Positions 36,255 through 47,072 of a DNA stretch of 64,000 bases are shown in pieces; position 1 is the stretch's first letter; each line of letters starts with the position of its first letter. The position numbers were made by a program, and so were the translations under genes. Location: positions 310,001 through 374,000 of the forward strand of contig NZ_JABBWV010000004.1 in assembly GCF_012999535.1 (NCBI RefSeq), written 5' to 3'. The notes beneath the pieces are model-generated. The model had not been told where the DNA came from and did no database searches. It was given only the letters and a program-made list of their open reading frames with translations. The stretch comes from Microbispora sp. H11081. GTDB taxonomy: Bacteria; Actinomycetota; Actinomycetes; Streptosporangiales; Streptosporangiaceae.

Positions 36255-37568
36255 GTGCTCGAGCGCCGAGCGCGTTCGTCCACCCGATTAGGCGGGAAGG
36301 TCACGAGGGTCGTCTCCGAGGCTCGCCAGGACCTCGCCTACCGGCCCCGGCTGCCGCGCCCGGGGCGCCTGCGCAGGACGGTTCCCCTCATCGCCGTCTC
36401 CCTCGTCACCGTGCTGACGGCCGACGTCTTCGTGCTGGGCGAGCTCACGTCCGGCTCCCGGAATCCGGACGTGGTCGCGTCCCTGTCCGAGCGGCGCGCG
36501 GGCAACCGCTACGTGGCCGCGGTACGGCAGGCCCGCGACGGAGCGGCCACCACACCGGCGCAGCAGGGGCCCGCCGCCCAGACGGTGACGCAGCAGCCGG
36601 TGGCTCCGCTGGGGCGGCTGATCCGCCCGCACCTGTTCGTGGTGGCCAACCGGCCGCTGCCGCCCGAGGTGGTGGAGAAGGTCCGCAAGACCAAGGGCGT
36701 CGCGGCGGCCGAGGTGACGGGCGCGGCCGACGTCTCCGTGGACGGCAAGCGGGTGCCGACGATGGGCGTCGACCCGTCCACCTTCCGCTCGTACACGCCG
36801 AAGGTGACGGCCTCTTCCGACGGCCTGTGGCGCAACATCGCCGCCGGAGACATGGCGGTCTCGTTCGAGCTCGGCAACGACGGCGGCGTGCAGCTCGGAT
36901 CCCAGGTCCAGAGCGGTGGCAGGCGCCTGCGCATCGGCGCGTACGCCACGGTGGGCATGGGGTCGATCGCGGCGATCGTCTCGAAGGGGACGGCGGCGGC
37001 GCTCGGCATCCCGGAGGGCAACGCCCTGGTCGTGAGCGCGCCGAAGGTCGACTCCCGAAAGCTCCGCCTCAGCCTGCTGAAGATCCTGCCCAAGGGCAGC
37101 CAGGTCGCCACGATCAACCCGGTGGTGGTGACGCCCAAGGGCCGGACGGTGTGGCCGCAGACCGCGTTCATGTCGGCGGACCAGCTCAAGGTCGTGCTCA
37201 CCGCGGCGGTGAGCAAGCTCGGCCGTCCGTACGTGTGGGGCGCCGAAGGGCCTGACACCTTCGACTGCTCGGGGCTCGTGCAATGGGCGTACGCGCAGGC
37301 GGGCGTGCGCATGCCGCGGGTGACGTACCAGCAGTGGGTCACCGGTCCGCAGGTGCCGCTGTCGCAGGCGCAGCCGGGCGACCTGCTGTTCTGGCGCAAC
37401 GATCCGACCAACCCTGGATACATCTCGCACGTCGCCATCTACTGGGGCGACGGGAAGATGCTGCACGCCCCGCGCACCGGCGACGTCGTGAAGATCGCGG
37501 ACGTCTACACCAAGAACCTCGCCGGGGTCGTCCGGGTCAGCCCGCAGATCTCCGCCCGCGTCCGCTGA
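36255..37568 (+). CDS. Secreted NlpC/P60 peptidoglycan endopeptidase
   Basis: The 437-residue protein has a cytoplasmic basic N-terminus, a membrane anchor (about 41-60; TVPLIAVSLVTVLTADVFVLG), a middle domain of about 250 residues without a named match, and a C-terminal NlpC/P60 domain. The catalytic Cys338 is in TFDCSGLVQW and His392 in YISHVAIYWG. It should cleave stem peptides of peptidoglycan. The GTG start follows GGAGGGG by 7 nt. The middle part may dock on the wall or autoinhibit. Confidence 0.9.
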   Translation: MLERRARSSTRLGGKVTRVVSEARQDLAYRPRLPRPGRLRRTVPLIAVSLVTVLTADVFVLGELTSGSRNPDVVASLSERRAGNRYVAAVRQARDGAATTPAQQGPAAQTVTQQPVAPLGRLIRPHLFVVANRPLPPEVVEKVRKTKGVAAAEVTGAADVSVDGKRVPTMGVDPSTFRSYTPKVTASSDGLWRNIAAGDMAVSFELGNDGGVQLGSQVQSGGRRLRIGAYATVGMGSIAAIVSKGTAAALGIPEGNALVVSAPKVDSRKLRLSLLKILPKGSQVATINPVVVTPKGRTVWPQTAFMSADQLKVVLTAAVSKLGRPYVWGAEGPDTFDCSGLVQWAYAQAGVRMPRVTYQQWVTGPQVPLSQAQPGDLLFWRNDPTNPGYISHVAIYWGDGKMLHAPRTGDVVKIADVYTKNLAGVVRVSPQISARVR

Positions 37569-37592
37569 TCTCGGGCGGCGGAGGAAGGCCGG

Positions 37593-38225
37593 TCAGATCG
37601 GCAGCCCGGCCTCCAGGTAGCCGAAGGCCTCGTCGAGCAGCGCGGGCAGCGGCGTCCGGCCGTCCTGCTCCACCCAGGTGAACAGCGCCGGGAGCATGAC
37701 TCCCATGACCGCGCCGACGAGCGTTCGCACGGCGGGGCTGCGGGGGTCGCGGCCTGCCCGCTCGGCCACCGCGCCCGCGAGCATGTCGATCGTGGCGAAC
37801 ATTCCCTCCACGGTGCGGGCCCGCAGGGCGGGCACCGAGGTGGACAGCTTGGTCCGGGCGAGCACCTGGTCGAGCTCGTCGGCCTCCATCGACTCGAAGG
37901 CGGTGCGGAACGCGGCGCGCAGGGCGGTCAGCGGCGGCAGGCCGACCGGCTGCACCTTGATCATCTCCAGCAGCAGGGGGTCGTAGTCGTCCTGGACGAC
38001 CACGTCCTCCTTGGTCGGGAAGTAGCGGAAGAATGTGCTGGGGGAGACCTCCGCCGCCTCCGCGATCTGCTCGACCGTCGTCGCGTCGTACCCCTGCTCG
38101 GCGAACAGCCGCAGGGCCTGCTCCTGGATGATCCTGCGGGTCTTGGCCTTCTTGCGCTCGCGCAGGCTCGTGACAGCGCGTTCGGAGGGGGATGGGGTCC
38201 GGTCAGCGCGCTGGGGTGAGCTCAT
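37593..38225 (-). CDS. TetR-family transcriptional regulator
   Basis: The 210-residue protein has an N-terminal HTH (ALRLFAEQGYDATTVEQIAEAAEVSP..TFFRYFPTKEDVV) and a TetR C-terminal ligand domain. The ATG was chosen because MSSPQRADR begins after the overlap with the upstream MFS gene (23 bp). The MFS gene carries a palindrome in its promoter that this protein probably binds, giving substrate-induced efflux. The overlap suggests cotranscription with the transporter. Confidence 0.9.
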   Translation of the reverse strand: MSSPQRADRTPSPSERAVTSLRERKKAKTRRIIQEQALRLFAEQGYDATTVEQIAEAAEVSPSTFFRYFPTKEDVVVQDDYDPLLLEMIKVQPVGLPPLTALRAAFRTAFESMEADELDQVLARTKLSTSVPALRARTVEGMFATIDMLAGAVAERAGRDPRSPAVRTLVGAVMGVMLPALFTWVEQDGRTPLPALLDEAFGYLEAGLPI

Positions 38226-39723
38226 GCCCCGATTCTGCCGTCTTTCCACCCTTGGCGCTCCCCGGCAGGAAGACGGCCACCAGGACCGCGACCAGCACCG
38301 ACGTGGCCCCGGACACCAGCAGGACCAGGTTCATGCCGCCCACGAACGCCTCCTTGGCGGCGCTCAGCAGCGCGGTGTCCCCCGAACGCGCGGCCAGGAC
38401 CGCCGCGGCCGTGATCGATTCCGCCGCCGCCTCCGGGGCTCCGTCCGGCAGGTTAGAGACGTAGGCCGCGGAGAGCATGCTGCCGAGACCGGCGACGCCC
38501 AGCGCGCCGCCGACCTGGCGTACGGTCTGCAGGGTCGCGGAACCCGAGCCGGACCGCTCCTCGGGCAGCGTGGCGAGCACGCCGTCCATGGCGGGGACCA
38601 TGGCGAGGCCCACGCCCGCGCCGAGGACGGCCAGCCAGGCCGCGACGAAGCCGTACTGCGAGGACGCCCCGCCCGACACCGTGGTCCCGGCGCCCAGGAA
38701 GAACCCGGCGGCGAGCACGACGAGGCCCGCCGGCATCACCACGCGCAGCCCGAGGCGGGCCGTGAGCCGCTCTCCGGCCAGGCCGCCGGCCATCAGCCCG
38801 GCCACCATGGGGATCACCCGTACGCCGGTGCCGAGCGCGTCGTGCCCGAGCACGGCCTGCAGGTGCTGGGGGACGATGAAGAGCACGCCCGACATGCCGA
38901 GGCTCACGAACGTCGCACCGGCCGCGCCCCACACGAAGACCCGGTCGCGGAACAGGCCGAGGTCCATCATCGGCTGCCGGGTGCGGGCCTCGACGCGGAC
39001 GAACACCGCCAGCAGCACCGCCCCGGCGCAGAGACCGGTCAGCACGCGCGGGTCGTCCCACCCGCGCGCCGGAGCCTCGATCACGCCGTACACCAGCGCG
39101 GCCAGACCCGTCACGGACAGCAGCGCGCCCGGCACGTCGGTCCGCGGCGCGGCGGGGTCGCGCGACTCGGGGAGGAACGCGGCAACCGCCACCGCCGCGA
39201 CGACGATCAAGGGGATGTTCACGAGGAAGACCGAGCCCCACCAGAAGTGGTCGAGCAGGTAGCCGCCCACGACGGGCCCGAGGGGCAGGCCGAGCGCCAT
39301 GGCGGCCGTCCACACGGCGATCGCGCGCCCACGCTCGGCCGGAGGGAAGACCACCGGCAGGATCGAGGTCGACAGTGGCATGATCACCGCGCCGCCCGCG
39401 CCCATCAGCGCGCGGGCCGCGATCAGGGAGCCGGTGCCGCTCGCGTACGTCGCGAGCACTGACGCGATCGCGAAGGCCGCGAGCCCGGCCAGCAGCAGGC
39501 GCCTGCGGCCGAACCGGTCGCCGAGCGCGCCCGCGGGGAGCATGAGCGCGGCGAACGGAATCAGGTACGCGTCGACGATCCACTGCAGGTCGCCGGTCGA
39601 GGCGTGCAACTCGGCCGCGAGCGTCGGGAGCGCCACGTTGAGCACCGTCACGTCCATGCCGATGACGAGGGCGCTGAGCACGAGGGCGCCGAGCGCCCAC
39701 CAGCGAGAAGTGAGAGAGGCCAT
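38203..39723 (-). CDS. DHA2-family (EmrB/QacA) drug exporter
   Basis: The 506-residue protein has fourteen membrane helices, the DHA2 pattern. Motif D1 appears in VLSALVIGMDVTVLNVALPT, motif A in GDRFGRRRLLLAG, and motif C in AAMALGLPLGPVVGGYL. It would export drugs or hydrophobic cations by proton antiport. It is transcribed away from the putative DNA-binding gene at 39800 and runs into a tetR gene that overlaps its 3' end. Start ATG 39723 has no clear ribosome site. Confidence 0.92.
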   Translation of the reverse strand: MASLTSRWWALGALVLSALVIGMDVTVLNVALPTLAAELHASTGDLQWIVDAYLIPFAALMLPAGALGDRFGRRRLLLAGLAAFAIASVLATYASGTGSLIAARALMGAGGAVIMPLSTSILPVVFPPAERGRAIAVWTAAMALGLPLGPVVGGYLLDHFWWGSVFLVNIPLIVVAAVAVAAFLPESRDPAAPRTDVPGALLSVTGLAALVYGVIEAPARGWDDPRVLTGLCAGAVLLAVFVRVEARTRQPMMDLGLFRDRVFVWGAAGATFVSLGMSGVLFIVPQHLQAVLGHDALGTGVRVIPMVAGLMAGGLAGERLTARLGLRVVMPAGLVVLAAGFFLGAGTTVSGGASSQYGFVAAWLAVLGAGVGLAMVPAMDGVLATLPEERSGSGSATLQTVRQVGGALGVAGLGSMLSAAYVSNLPDGAPEAAAESITAAAVLAARSGDTALLSAAKEAFVGGMNLVLLVSGATSVLVAVLVAVFLPGSAKGGKTAESGHELTPAR

Positions 39724-39732
39724 GATTTGAAA

Positions 39733-39760
39733 GTAACTATCAAAAAGTAGCTACTGTCAA
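39733..39760 (-). promoter_or_regulatory. MFS promoter with TetR-type operator
   Basis: On the minus strand TTGACA (39760-39755) is a -35 element. Just inside it lies GTAACTA/TAGCTAC (39733-39754), a 7-bp inverted repeat with one mismatch, in the position where a TetR repressor would block transcription of the exporter. Confidence 0.6.
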
Positions 39761-39784
39761 TCTGGGCGTTCATGACCAGGAGAA

Positions 39785-39800
39785 TGTAATGTTGATTACA
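39785..39800. promoter_or_regulatory. Palindrome overlapping a start codon
   Basis: TGTAAT-GTTG-ATTACA is a perfect 6-bp inverted repeat whose last base is the A of the ATG at 39800. It could be an autoregulatory operator of the downstream gene. Confidence 0.55.
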
Positions 39801-40318
39801 TGAAATCAGAAGAAGAGCTGAGTGCCTGGTTCGCCGGCCGGGTGCCGGATGGTTGGTTCGCCGAGGCCCCCAAGGTGGTCGTGGACCGGGAGGAGATCGG
39901 CGTGCTCGGCACGCTGCCGCCGCTGTCGGTGGCCGACGGACTCCCCGCGCCGGAGCGCGCGGCGGCGGTCCAGGGGTACGTCGAGCGGTTCCGCGAGGAG
40001 ACCCGCGAGCACAGGATCGACATCGCGAGAGAGGCCGAGCACCGCTTCCGCCGCAAGGTCTCCTGGGGCGTCGTCGTGGACGGCGCGACGGTGATGTTCA
40101 CCACTCTCAGTGTCCCGGTGATGACCCGGTTGAGACAGCCGGAACGGCAGGTACTCGACACGCTGGTGGCCGCCGGTGTCGCGCGTAGTCGCAGTGACGC
40201 GCTGGCCTGGTGCGTCAGGCTTGTCGGCGAGCACACCGACACTTGGCTCGCTGACCTGCGAAATGCTCTCCGGCACGTAGATCGGATCAGGGCCGAGGGG
40301 CCCGGCGGATTGGACTGA
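39800..40318 (+). CDS. Conserved-type hypothetical protein, possibly DNA-binding
   Basis: The 172-residue protein is not one I can name. The N-terminal half carries EEELSAWFAGRVPDGWF and VVVDREEIGVLGTLPPL. The C-terminal part (about 125-165) with RQVLDTLVAAGVARSRSDALAWCVRLVG has the look of a ribbon-helix-helix or small HTH, as in ARSRSDAL of many RHH proteins. No membrane segment. The ATG has no ribosome site and begins inside a palindrome, which fits a leaderless, self-regulated gene. It is divergent from the MFS exporter. Confidence 0.6.
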   Translation: MKSEEELSAWFAGRVPDGWFAEAPKVVVDREEIGVLGTLPPLSVADGLPAPERAAAVQGYVERFREETREHRIDIAREAEHRFRRKVSWGVVVDGATVMFTTLSVPVMTRLRQPERQVLDTLVAAGVARSRSDALAWCVRLVGEHTDTWLADLRNALRHVDRIRAEGPGGLD

Positions 40319-40540
40319 ACCAATTCGCGCAGAGGTCTAAACCAATTGCATTGGCCTATACCAATGTGTAGCTCCGGAGAGGTGGGTAAGGGGATAGAAG
40401 GACATTTTTTCCAAGAGGGTCAGGGTGGGTATCGTCCCACCACATCACGGCCTCTGCCTGCGGCGACGCTGTCGGGAGCCGTGAAGCCGAGAATGGCGCC
40501 GATTTAACGGAGTGGAAACACGGTGGTCTACTCCAATTGG
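40309..40540. promoter_or_regulatory. ATTGG/CCAAT operator cluster upstream of pckG
   Basis: Two equally spaced palindromes occur: ATTGG-ACTGAA-CCAAT (40309-40324) and ATTGG-CCTATA-CCAAT (40350-40365), plus CCAAT at 40342 and CCAATTGG at 40533-40540. Both palindromes have exactly six spacer bases, as expected for one dimeric regulator. The remaining part of the 282-bp gap before pckG shows no gene. Confidence 0.55.
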
Positions 40541-40600
40541 ATTCGGAGGCCATTCATCGCTCATGATGACCTGGCCCTGAGAGAATGAGGAGCCGCCCCC

Positions 40601-42448
<1,848 letters not shown>

Positions 42449-42459
42449 GTCATCGCCCG

Positions 42460-42512
42460 CGGCCCGCGCTCCGTCGTCCCGGATTCGTTCCGGGCGGACG
42501 GCGCGCGGGCCG
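42460..42512 (+). terminator. Terminator hairpin after pckG
   Basis: CGGCCCGCGC (42460-42469) pairs with GCGCGGGCCG (42503-42512), with an inner CCCGG stem. CCGGCTTTT follows. It ends the pckG transcript. The rest of the gap to 42715 shows no gene. Confidence 0.65.
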
Positions 42513-42715
42513 TCCGGCTTTTCCGGGGGTTCCTCTCCTTCTGCCGCCGTCCTTCGAGCGCGGGCGGCGGCCGGGCGGAGCCGTACGCGCCGGTGACCAC
42601 GCGACTCGGGTTACGACGGCCCCGTCCAGGAAAGCCATGAGTGGCGGGCGGGGCACGTCCCATCGCCCGCGATAATTGGTGATCGAGCCCCACCGGTCGC
42701 GAGGAAGAGGGTTGC

Positions 42716-43477
42716 ATGAGCATGCGCGATCTCGTGTACAAGCTGTACGAGCGCAGGCTCGAACGGAAACTGTCCTCCGATCAGATACCGCGTCACGTCG
42801 GCGTCATCGTGGACGGCAACCGCAGGTGGGCGCGGGCGATGGGGCTGCCGGACGTCAGCCGGGGCCATCAGAAGGGCGCCGACAAGATCTCCGAGCTGCT
42901 GGCCTGGTGCCGCGAGGCCGGCGTCGAGTACGTGACGCTGTGGCTGCTCTCCACCGACAACCTCGCCAGGGACAGGGCCGAGCTCGAGCCGCTGCTCCAG
43001 GTGATAGAGAACCTCGTGCAGGATCTCGTGGACCAGGGCTGGCATCTCAACCCCATGGGCTCGCTCGACCTTCTGCCCGATCACACGGCCCGTGTCCTCA
43101 AACACGCAAAAGAAACCACATCGCATCGTCCAGGCCTGATTGTGAACGTTGCCGTTGGGTATGGAGGAAGGCGTGAGATCGCTGATGCGGTGCGCTCCCT
43201 CCTCCAGGAGCATGCCAGCAAGGGCGCGAGCATCGAGGACCTCGTGGAGGTCCTCGACGTCGAGCACATCGCCAAGCATCTCTACACGCGCGGCCTGCCC
43301 GACCCGGATCTCGTCATCCGGACCTCGGGAGAACAGCGACTCTCCGGATTCCTGCTCTGGCAGAGTGCCCACTCCGAGTTCTACTTCTGCGAGGCCTACT
43401 GGCCCGACTTCCGCAGGGTCGACTTCCTGCGGGCGCTCCGCTCCTATGCCGCGCGGCACCGTCGGTACGGCTCCTGA
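42716..43477 (+). CDS. cis-Isoprenyl diphosphate synthase (UppS type)
   Basis: The 253-residue enzyme extends isoprenyl diphosphate in cis for the lipid carrier of cell-wall synthesis. The catalytic Asp33 is in VIVDGNRRWARAMG, and the conserved VIRTSGEQRLSGFLLWQS and EAYWPDF motifs are present. Two UppS paralogues (Z-farnesyl and decaprenyl) exist in many actinobacteria; the length does not tell which this is. ATG 42716 is preceded by a weak GAGG site. It lies upstream of the PIN-PhoH gene on the same strand. Confidence 0.93.
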   Translation: MSMRDLVYKLYERRLERKLSSDQIPRHVGVIVDGNRRWARAMGLPDVSRGHQKGADKISELLAWCREAGVEYVTLWLLSTDNLARDRAELEPLLQVIENLVQDLVDQGWHLNPMGSLDLLPDHTARVLKHAKETTSHRPGLIVNVAVGYGGRREIADAVRSLLQEHASKGASIEDLVEVLDVEHIAKHLYTRGLPDPDLVIRTSGEQRLSGFLLWQSAHSEFYFCEAYWPDFRRVDFLRALRSYAARHRRYGS

Positions 43478-43722
43478 GACGGTTTGTGACCAGCATCTTC
43501 CAAACAGCTCACACCTATTGGGCTGGGGAGATTCGTTACGTACCGTGGTAGCTGAGCGGTCGTCGAGGAGATCGACGGCCATCACCTCGGGAGAGGGCCC
43601 GTCCTTGCGCGACCACCATGCGAGGAGGGCCGGAGCCCCGGTCGGCCTCGCAGGTCCCGGGCCCGGTCCGTTCACCACCAGTCAAGGCAGGGCGCCGACC
43701 TCAGGCGCCCGGGGGAGAACGC
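43478..43722. other. Untranslated leader before the PIN-PhoH gene
   Basis: No convincing gene in this 245-bp gap. It holds GGCGCC-gacctca-GGCGCC (43691-43709), a small hairpin ending about 13 bp before the GTG start. A phoH2-type gene in mycobacteria is preceded by a small antitoxin gene; a comparable small gene is not evident here. Confidence 0.5.
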
Positions 43723-45033
43723 GTGGCAGTGTCCTCGAGCAACCCGTCCACATCGCGCACCTACGTTCTGGACACGTCCGTCCTGCTCGCCGACCCGGCG
43801 GCGATGAGCCGCTTCGCCGAGCACGAGGTCGTCGTCCCGATCGTGGTCATCACGGAACTGGAGGCCAAGCGCCACCATCCTGAGCTGGGCTACTTCGCCA
43901 GAGAGGCCCTGCGCTTCCTCGATGACCTCAGAGTGCGGCATGGACGGCTGGATGAGCCCATGCCGATCGGCGATGGGACCATCCGGGTCGAGCTGAACCA
44001 TAGTGATCCATCCTGTCTCCCCGCGGGATTCCGCATGGGGGACAACGACACCCGCATTCTCACCGTGGCCCAGAACCTGGCGGTGGAGGGCAGGGATGTG
44101 GTGCTGGTGTCGAAGGACCTGCCGATGCGGGTCAAGGCCGCGTCCATCGGCCTGAGCGCGGAGGAGTACCGCGCGGGCATGGTGGTCGAGTCCGGCTGGA
44201 CCGGCATGGCGGAGCTCCAGGTCACCACGGAGGAGATGGACGCGCTCTTCGAGTCGGGCGCCGCCGACATCGACGAGGCGCGCGACCTGCCGTGCCACAC
44301 CGGCCTGCGGCTGCTGTCGAGCCGCGGCTCGGCGCTCGGCCGTGTGCTGCCGGACAAGTCGGTACGGCTGGTCCGGGGCGACCGGGAGGTCTTCGGGCTG
44401 CACGGCCGGTCGGCCGAGCAGCGCATCGCGCTCGACCTGCTGATGGACCCCGACGTCGGCATCGTCTCGATGGGCGGCCGCGCGGGCACCGGCAAGTCCG
44501 CGCTGGCGCTGTGCGCCGGCCTGGAGGCCGTGCTGGAGCGCCGGCAGCACCGCAAGATCATCGTGTTCCGGCCCCTGTACGCCGTGGGAGGCCAGGAACT
44601 GGGCTACCTGCCCGGCACGGAGAACGACAAGATGGGCCCGTGGGCCCAGGCGGTCTACGACACGCTGGGCGCGGTGACCTCCCCCGAGGTGATCGAGGAG
44701 GTCATCGACCGGGGCATGCTGGAGGTCCTCCCGCTGACCCACATCCGCGGCCGTTCGCTGCACGACGCGTTCGTGATCGTGGACGAGGCGCAGTCGCTGG
44801 AGCGCGGCGTGCTGCTGACCGTCCTGTCCCGCATCGGGGCCAACTCGCGGGTCGTGCTCACCCACGACATCGCCCAGCGGGACAACCTGCGGGTGGGCAG
44901 GCACGACGGCGTCGTCGCGGTGGTGGAGAAGCTCAAGGGCCATCCGCTGTTCGCGCACATCACGCTGACCAGGTCCGAGCGGTCGCCGATCGCCGCCCTG
45001 GTGACCGAAATGCTGGAGGACATCACGCTCTAG
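43723..45033 (+). CDS. PIN-PhoH (PhoH2-type) RNase/helicase
   Basis: The 436-residue protein fuses an N-terminal PIN nuclease domain (about 1-150; acidic site residues Asp17, Glu45, Asp107 and Asp109) to a C-terminal PhoH ATPase (P-loop GRAGTGKS at 252-259, FVIVDEAQ Walker [10 protein letters not shown]). Mycobacterial PhoH2 unwinds and cleaves RNA, so a role in RNA decay is expected. GTG 43723 was chosen for the GGGGGAG upstream; GTG 43729 is possible. It is transcribed behind UppS and ends opposite the lipoprotein gene. Confidence 0.9.
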   Translation: MAVSSSNPSTSRTYVLDTSVLLADPAAMSRFAEHEVVVPIVVITELEAKRHHPELGYFAREALRFLDDLRVRHGRLDEPMPIGDGTIRVELNHSDPSCLPAGFRMGDNDTRILTVAQNLAVEGRDVVLVSKDLPMRVKAASIGLSAEEYRAGMVVESGWTGMAELQVTTEEMDALFESGAADIDEARDLPCHTGLRLLSSRGSALGRVLPDKSVRLVRGDREVFGLHGRSAEQRIALDLLMDPDVGIVSMGGRAGTGKSALALCAGLEAVLERRQHRKIIVFRPLYAVGGQELGYLPGTENDKMGPWAQAVYDTLGAVTSPEVIEEVIDRGMLEVLPLTHIRGRSLHDAFVIVDEAQSLERGVLLTVLSRIGANSRVVLTHDIAQRDNLRVGRHDGVVAVVEKLKGHPLFAHITLTRSERSPIAALVTEMLEDITL

Positions 45034-45050
45034 AGATCGTCACCGTCACC

Positions 45051-45080
45051 GTCGTCGTCACGGAGGTCGTCGTCACGGAG
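45051..45080. repeat. 15-bp tandem duplication
   Basis: GTCGTCGTCACGGAG occurs twice in tandem (45051-45065, 45066-45080). The second copy overlaps the 3' end of the GerMN-like lipoprotein gene. Confidence 0.85.
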
Positions 45081-45630
45081 GGAGATGGCCCCCCTCGGGG
45101 GCCAGATCCCAGAACTCCTGGCAGGTATGGCTCTTGAGGGGCCCGTTCAGGTCGGGAGTCGCGTGGGCGATCTCCACGGCCCAGATCTCCGGGCGCAGCC
45201 GCGCCGTACAGGTGATCTGGGCCATGGCGGTCCTGGTGATCTTCCAGCCGGCCACGAACAGCCTCACCTGCAGGCTGACGTTGTCGGGGTCGTTGCGGCT
45301 GCCCGCGTCCGGGGCGTACCTGACGAGCTGCACCTGGGCCAGCGTGAGCCCGGACAGCGCCGTGGACAGCTGGCTCGACGACCGCCCGCCGGCCTTGAAC
45401 AGCGCGTCGAGCACGTCGTTGACGTGCGGCGACCTGGCCGCGACCCGCGTCGGCTGCAGGTGGCCGTCCCGCACCAGGTAGATCGTGATGAGGGTGGGGG
45501 TGCCGCTGATGACCGGCGCGGGTCCCGCGTCGATCACCCCGGTCGGCGCCACGCCGCAGGCCGCCGCCGGCGCGGCGAGGAGCCCCGCGAGCAGGACCGC
45601 CAGTGCCGTTCTGAGTCTCGGCGCTTTCAT
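45073..45630 (-). CDS. Small GerMN-like lipoprotein of the two-component operon
   Basis: The 185-residue protein has a signal sequence ending at PAAAC (Cys25, a weak lipobox) and a compact domain with TLITIYLVRDGHL and VNDVLDALFKAGGRSSSQLSTAL, resembling the GerMN fold in LpqB. It lacks the large C-terminal propeller of LpqB. The start overlaps the histidine kinase stop by 4 bp (ATGA). The position after a response regulator and kinase recalls mtrA-mtrB-lpqB, and also the lipoprotein CseA of the CseBC system. It probably modulates the kinase at the membrane. Confidence 0.8.
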   Translation of the reverse strand: MKAPRLRTALAVLLAGLLAAPAAACGVAPTGVIDAGPAPVISGTPTLITIYLVRDGHLQPTRVAARSPHVNDVLDALFKAGGRSSSQLSTALSGLTLAQVQLVRYAPDAGSRNDPDNVSLQVRLFVAGWKITRTAMAQITCTARLRPEIWAVEIAHATPDLNGPLKSHTCQEFWDLAPEGGHLPP

Positions 45631-47072
45631 GGCTTGGGTATCCGCAGCAGGAAGAGGGTGCCGGGCTCGCACCGCTCGGCCGTGATGAAGCCGCCGTGCA
45701 GTTCCGCGTTCGCCTTGGCGATGGACAGGCCGAGGCCGCTTCCCGCGCTCCTGGCCCGGTCGGTGCCCGCCTTGTAGAAGCGGTCGAAGATGTGGGGGAG
45801 CACCTGTTCGGGGATTCCGCTTCCGTGGTCGCGCACGCTCACCTCCAGCCATCCGCGGGTGCTGCCGCCGACCGCGACCCGGGCGCTCACCACGACGGGC
45901 GGCGCGCCGTGGTTCATCGCGTTGCCGACGAGGTTGGCCACGATCACATCGAACCTCCGGGCGTCCAGGGAGAACGTGAGCCCGACGGGCACGGTGAGCT
46001 TCACCAGGTCGGCCCAGCCCCGCACCTCCAGGCAGTCGGCCAGCGCGTCGCCCACGTCGACGGTCTCCCTGCGGAGCGTGGCGGCGCCCGCGTCGTGCCT
46101 GCTGATCTCGATGAGGTGCTCGACCAGGATCCGCAGCCTGTCGATCTCGCGGACGACGATCAGCACGGCCTCCCTGGCGTCGCCCGGCAGGCCCTCCGCG
46201 TCCTCGTACAGCATGTCCGTGACCGCGGTCATCGCGGTCAGCGGGGTGCGCAGCTCGTGGGAGACGTCCGCGACGAACCGCCGTGACGTCGCCTCCAGCG
46301 TCCGCAGCTCGGACACCGTCTTCTCCAGCGCCGCCGCCGTCTCGTTGAACGTCGCGGTCAGCTCCGCCAGCTCGTCCCTGCCACGTACGGGGAGGCGGAC
46401 GCGCAGTTCCCCGGCGCCGAGCGCGCGGGCGGCCGCGCCGAGCCGCCGTACGGGCAGCAGCACCCTCCGGGCCGACAGCAGGGCCAGGGTCAGCGCCAGG
46501 GCGAGAGTGATGCCCCCGGCCTGCGTGAGCGCGGTCCTGAGGCGGGTCAGCACGGCCTCCTCGTCCGATAAAGGCACGAAGACGTACGCCGTGAGGCCCG
46601 TCGGGCGCAGCACGCCGTCGCGGTTGGCCCGCTGGATTTGCGTGGCGACGATCAGCCAGGCCCGGTCCTTGAAGATCACCCTCTGGTGGACCAGCCGCCG
46701 CGCCGCCTGCCAGCGGAGCTGGTCGGGCACGTCGGTCATGGTGAACTGCGCCTCGGTGTTGGCGCGCTGGCGGTCGCCGTAGGTCATGATGACCGTCCGC
46801 TCGGGGGCCTCCAGCGCCCGCACCACCCTGTCGAGGTCCTCGTCGGTGATGGTGTCGTCGCTCGGCCAGACCACCTCGCTCGCGCCGATCGGCAACGTCA
46901 GCCTGGAGAGCGTGTCGCGGACGTCGGCGACCGCGCTCCGCTCCGCGCGCTCCAGGAGCCCTCGGCGGATGATCTGGTATCCCAGGCCCGCGACCATGGC
47001 GGACGCCGTGATCGCCACCAGCAGGAAGGTGATCACGAGCCGTGCCCGCAGGCCGGTCGGCACCCAGGTCAT
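45627..47072 (-). CDS. Sensor histidine kinase (CseC/MtrB-like)
   Basis: The 481-residue kinase has TM1 at 11-33, an extracytoplasmic sensor (about 34-182), TM2 at 183-200, HAMP, HisKA with His272 in VSHELRTPLTAMT, and an ATPase domain with LVGNAMNHG, DHGSGIP, FDRFYKAG and GSGLGLSIAKA. ATG 47072 overlaps the regulator stop by 4 bp. With the response regulator and lipoprotein it forms one operon, which suggests cell-envelope stress sensing. Confidence 0.92.
   Translation of the reverse strand: MTWVPTGLRARLVITFLLVAITASAMVAGLGYQIIRRGLLERAERSAVADVRDTLSRLTLPIGASEVVWPSDDTITDEDLDRVVRALEAPERTVIMTYGDRQRANTEAQFTMTDVPDQLRWQAARRLVHQRVIFKDRAWLIVATQIQRANRDGVLRPTGLTAYVFVPLSDEEAVLTRLRTALTQAGGITLALALTLALLSARRVLLPVRRLGAAARALGAGELRVRLPVRGRDELAELTATFNETAAALEKTVSELRTLEATSRRFVADVSHELRTPLTAMTAVTDMLYEDAEGLPGDAREAVLIVVREIDRLRILVEHLIEISRHDAGAATLRRETVDVGDALADCLEVRGWADLVKLTVPVGLTFSLDARRFDVIVANLVGNAMNHGAPPVVVSARVAVGGSTRGWLEVSVRDHGSGIPEQVLPHIFDRFYKAGTDRARSAGSGLGLSIAKANAELHGGFITAERCEPGTLFLLRIPKP

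Noticed and set aside
43478-43722. Small antitoxin gene before the PhoH gene
   Set aside because: No short frame in the gap has a start, ribosome site and plausible composition together.
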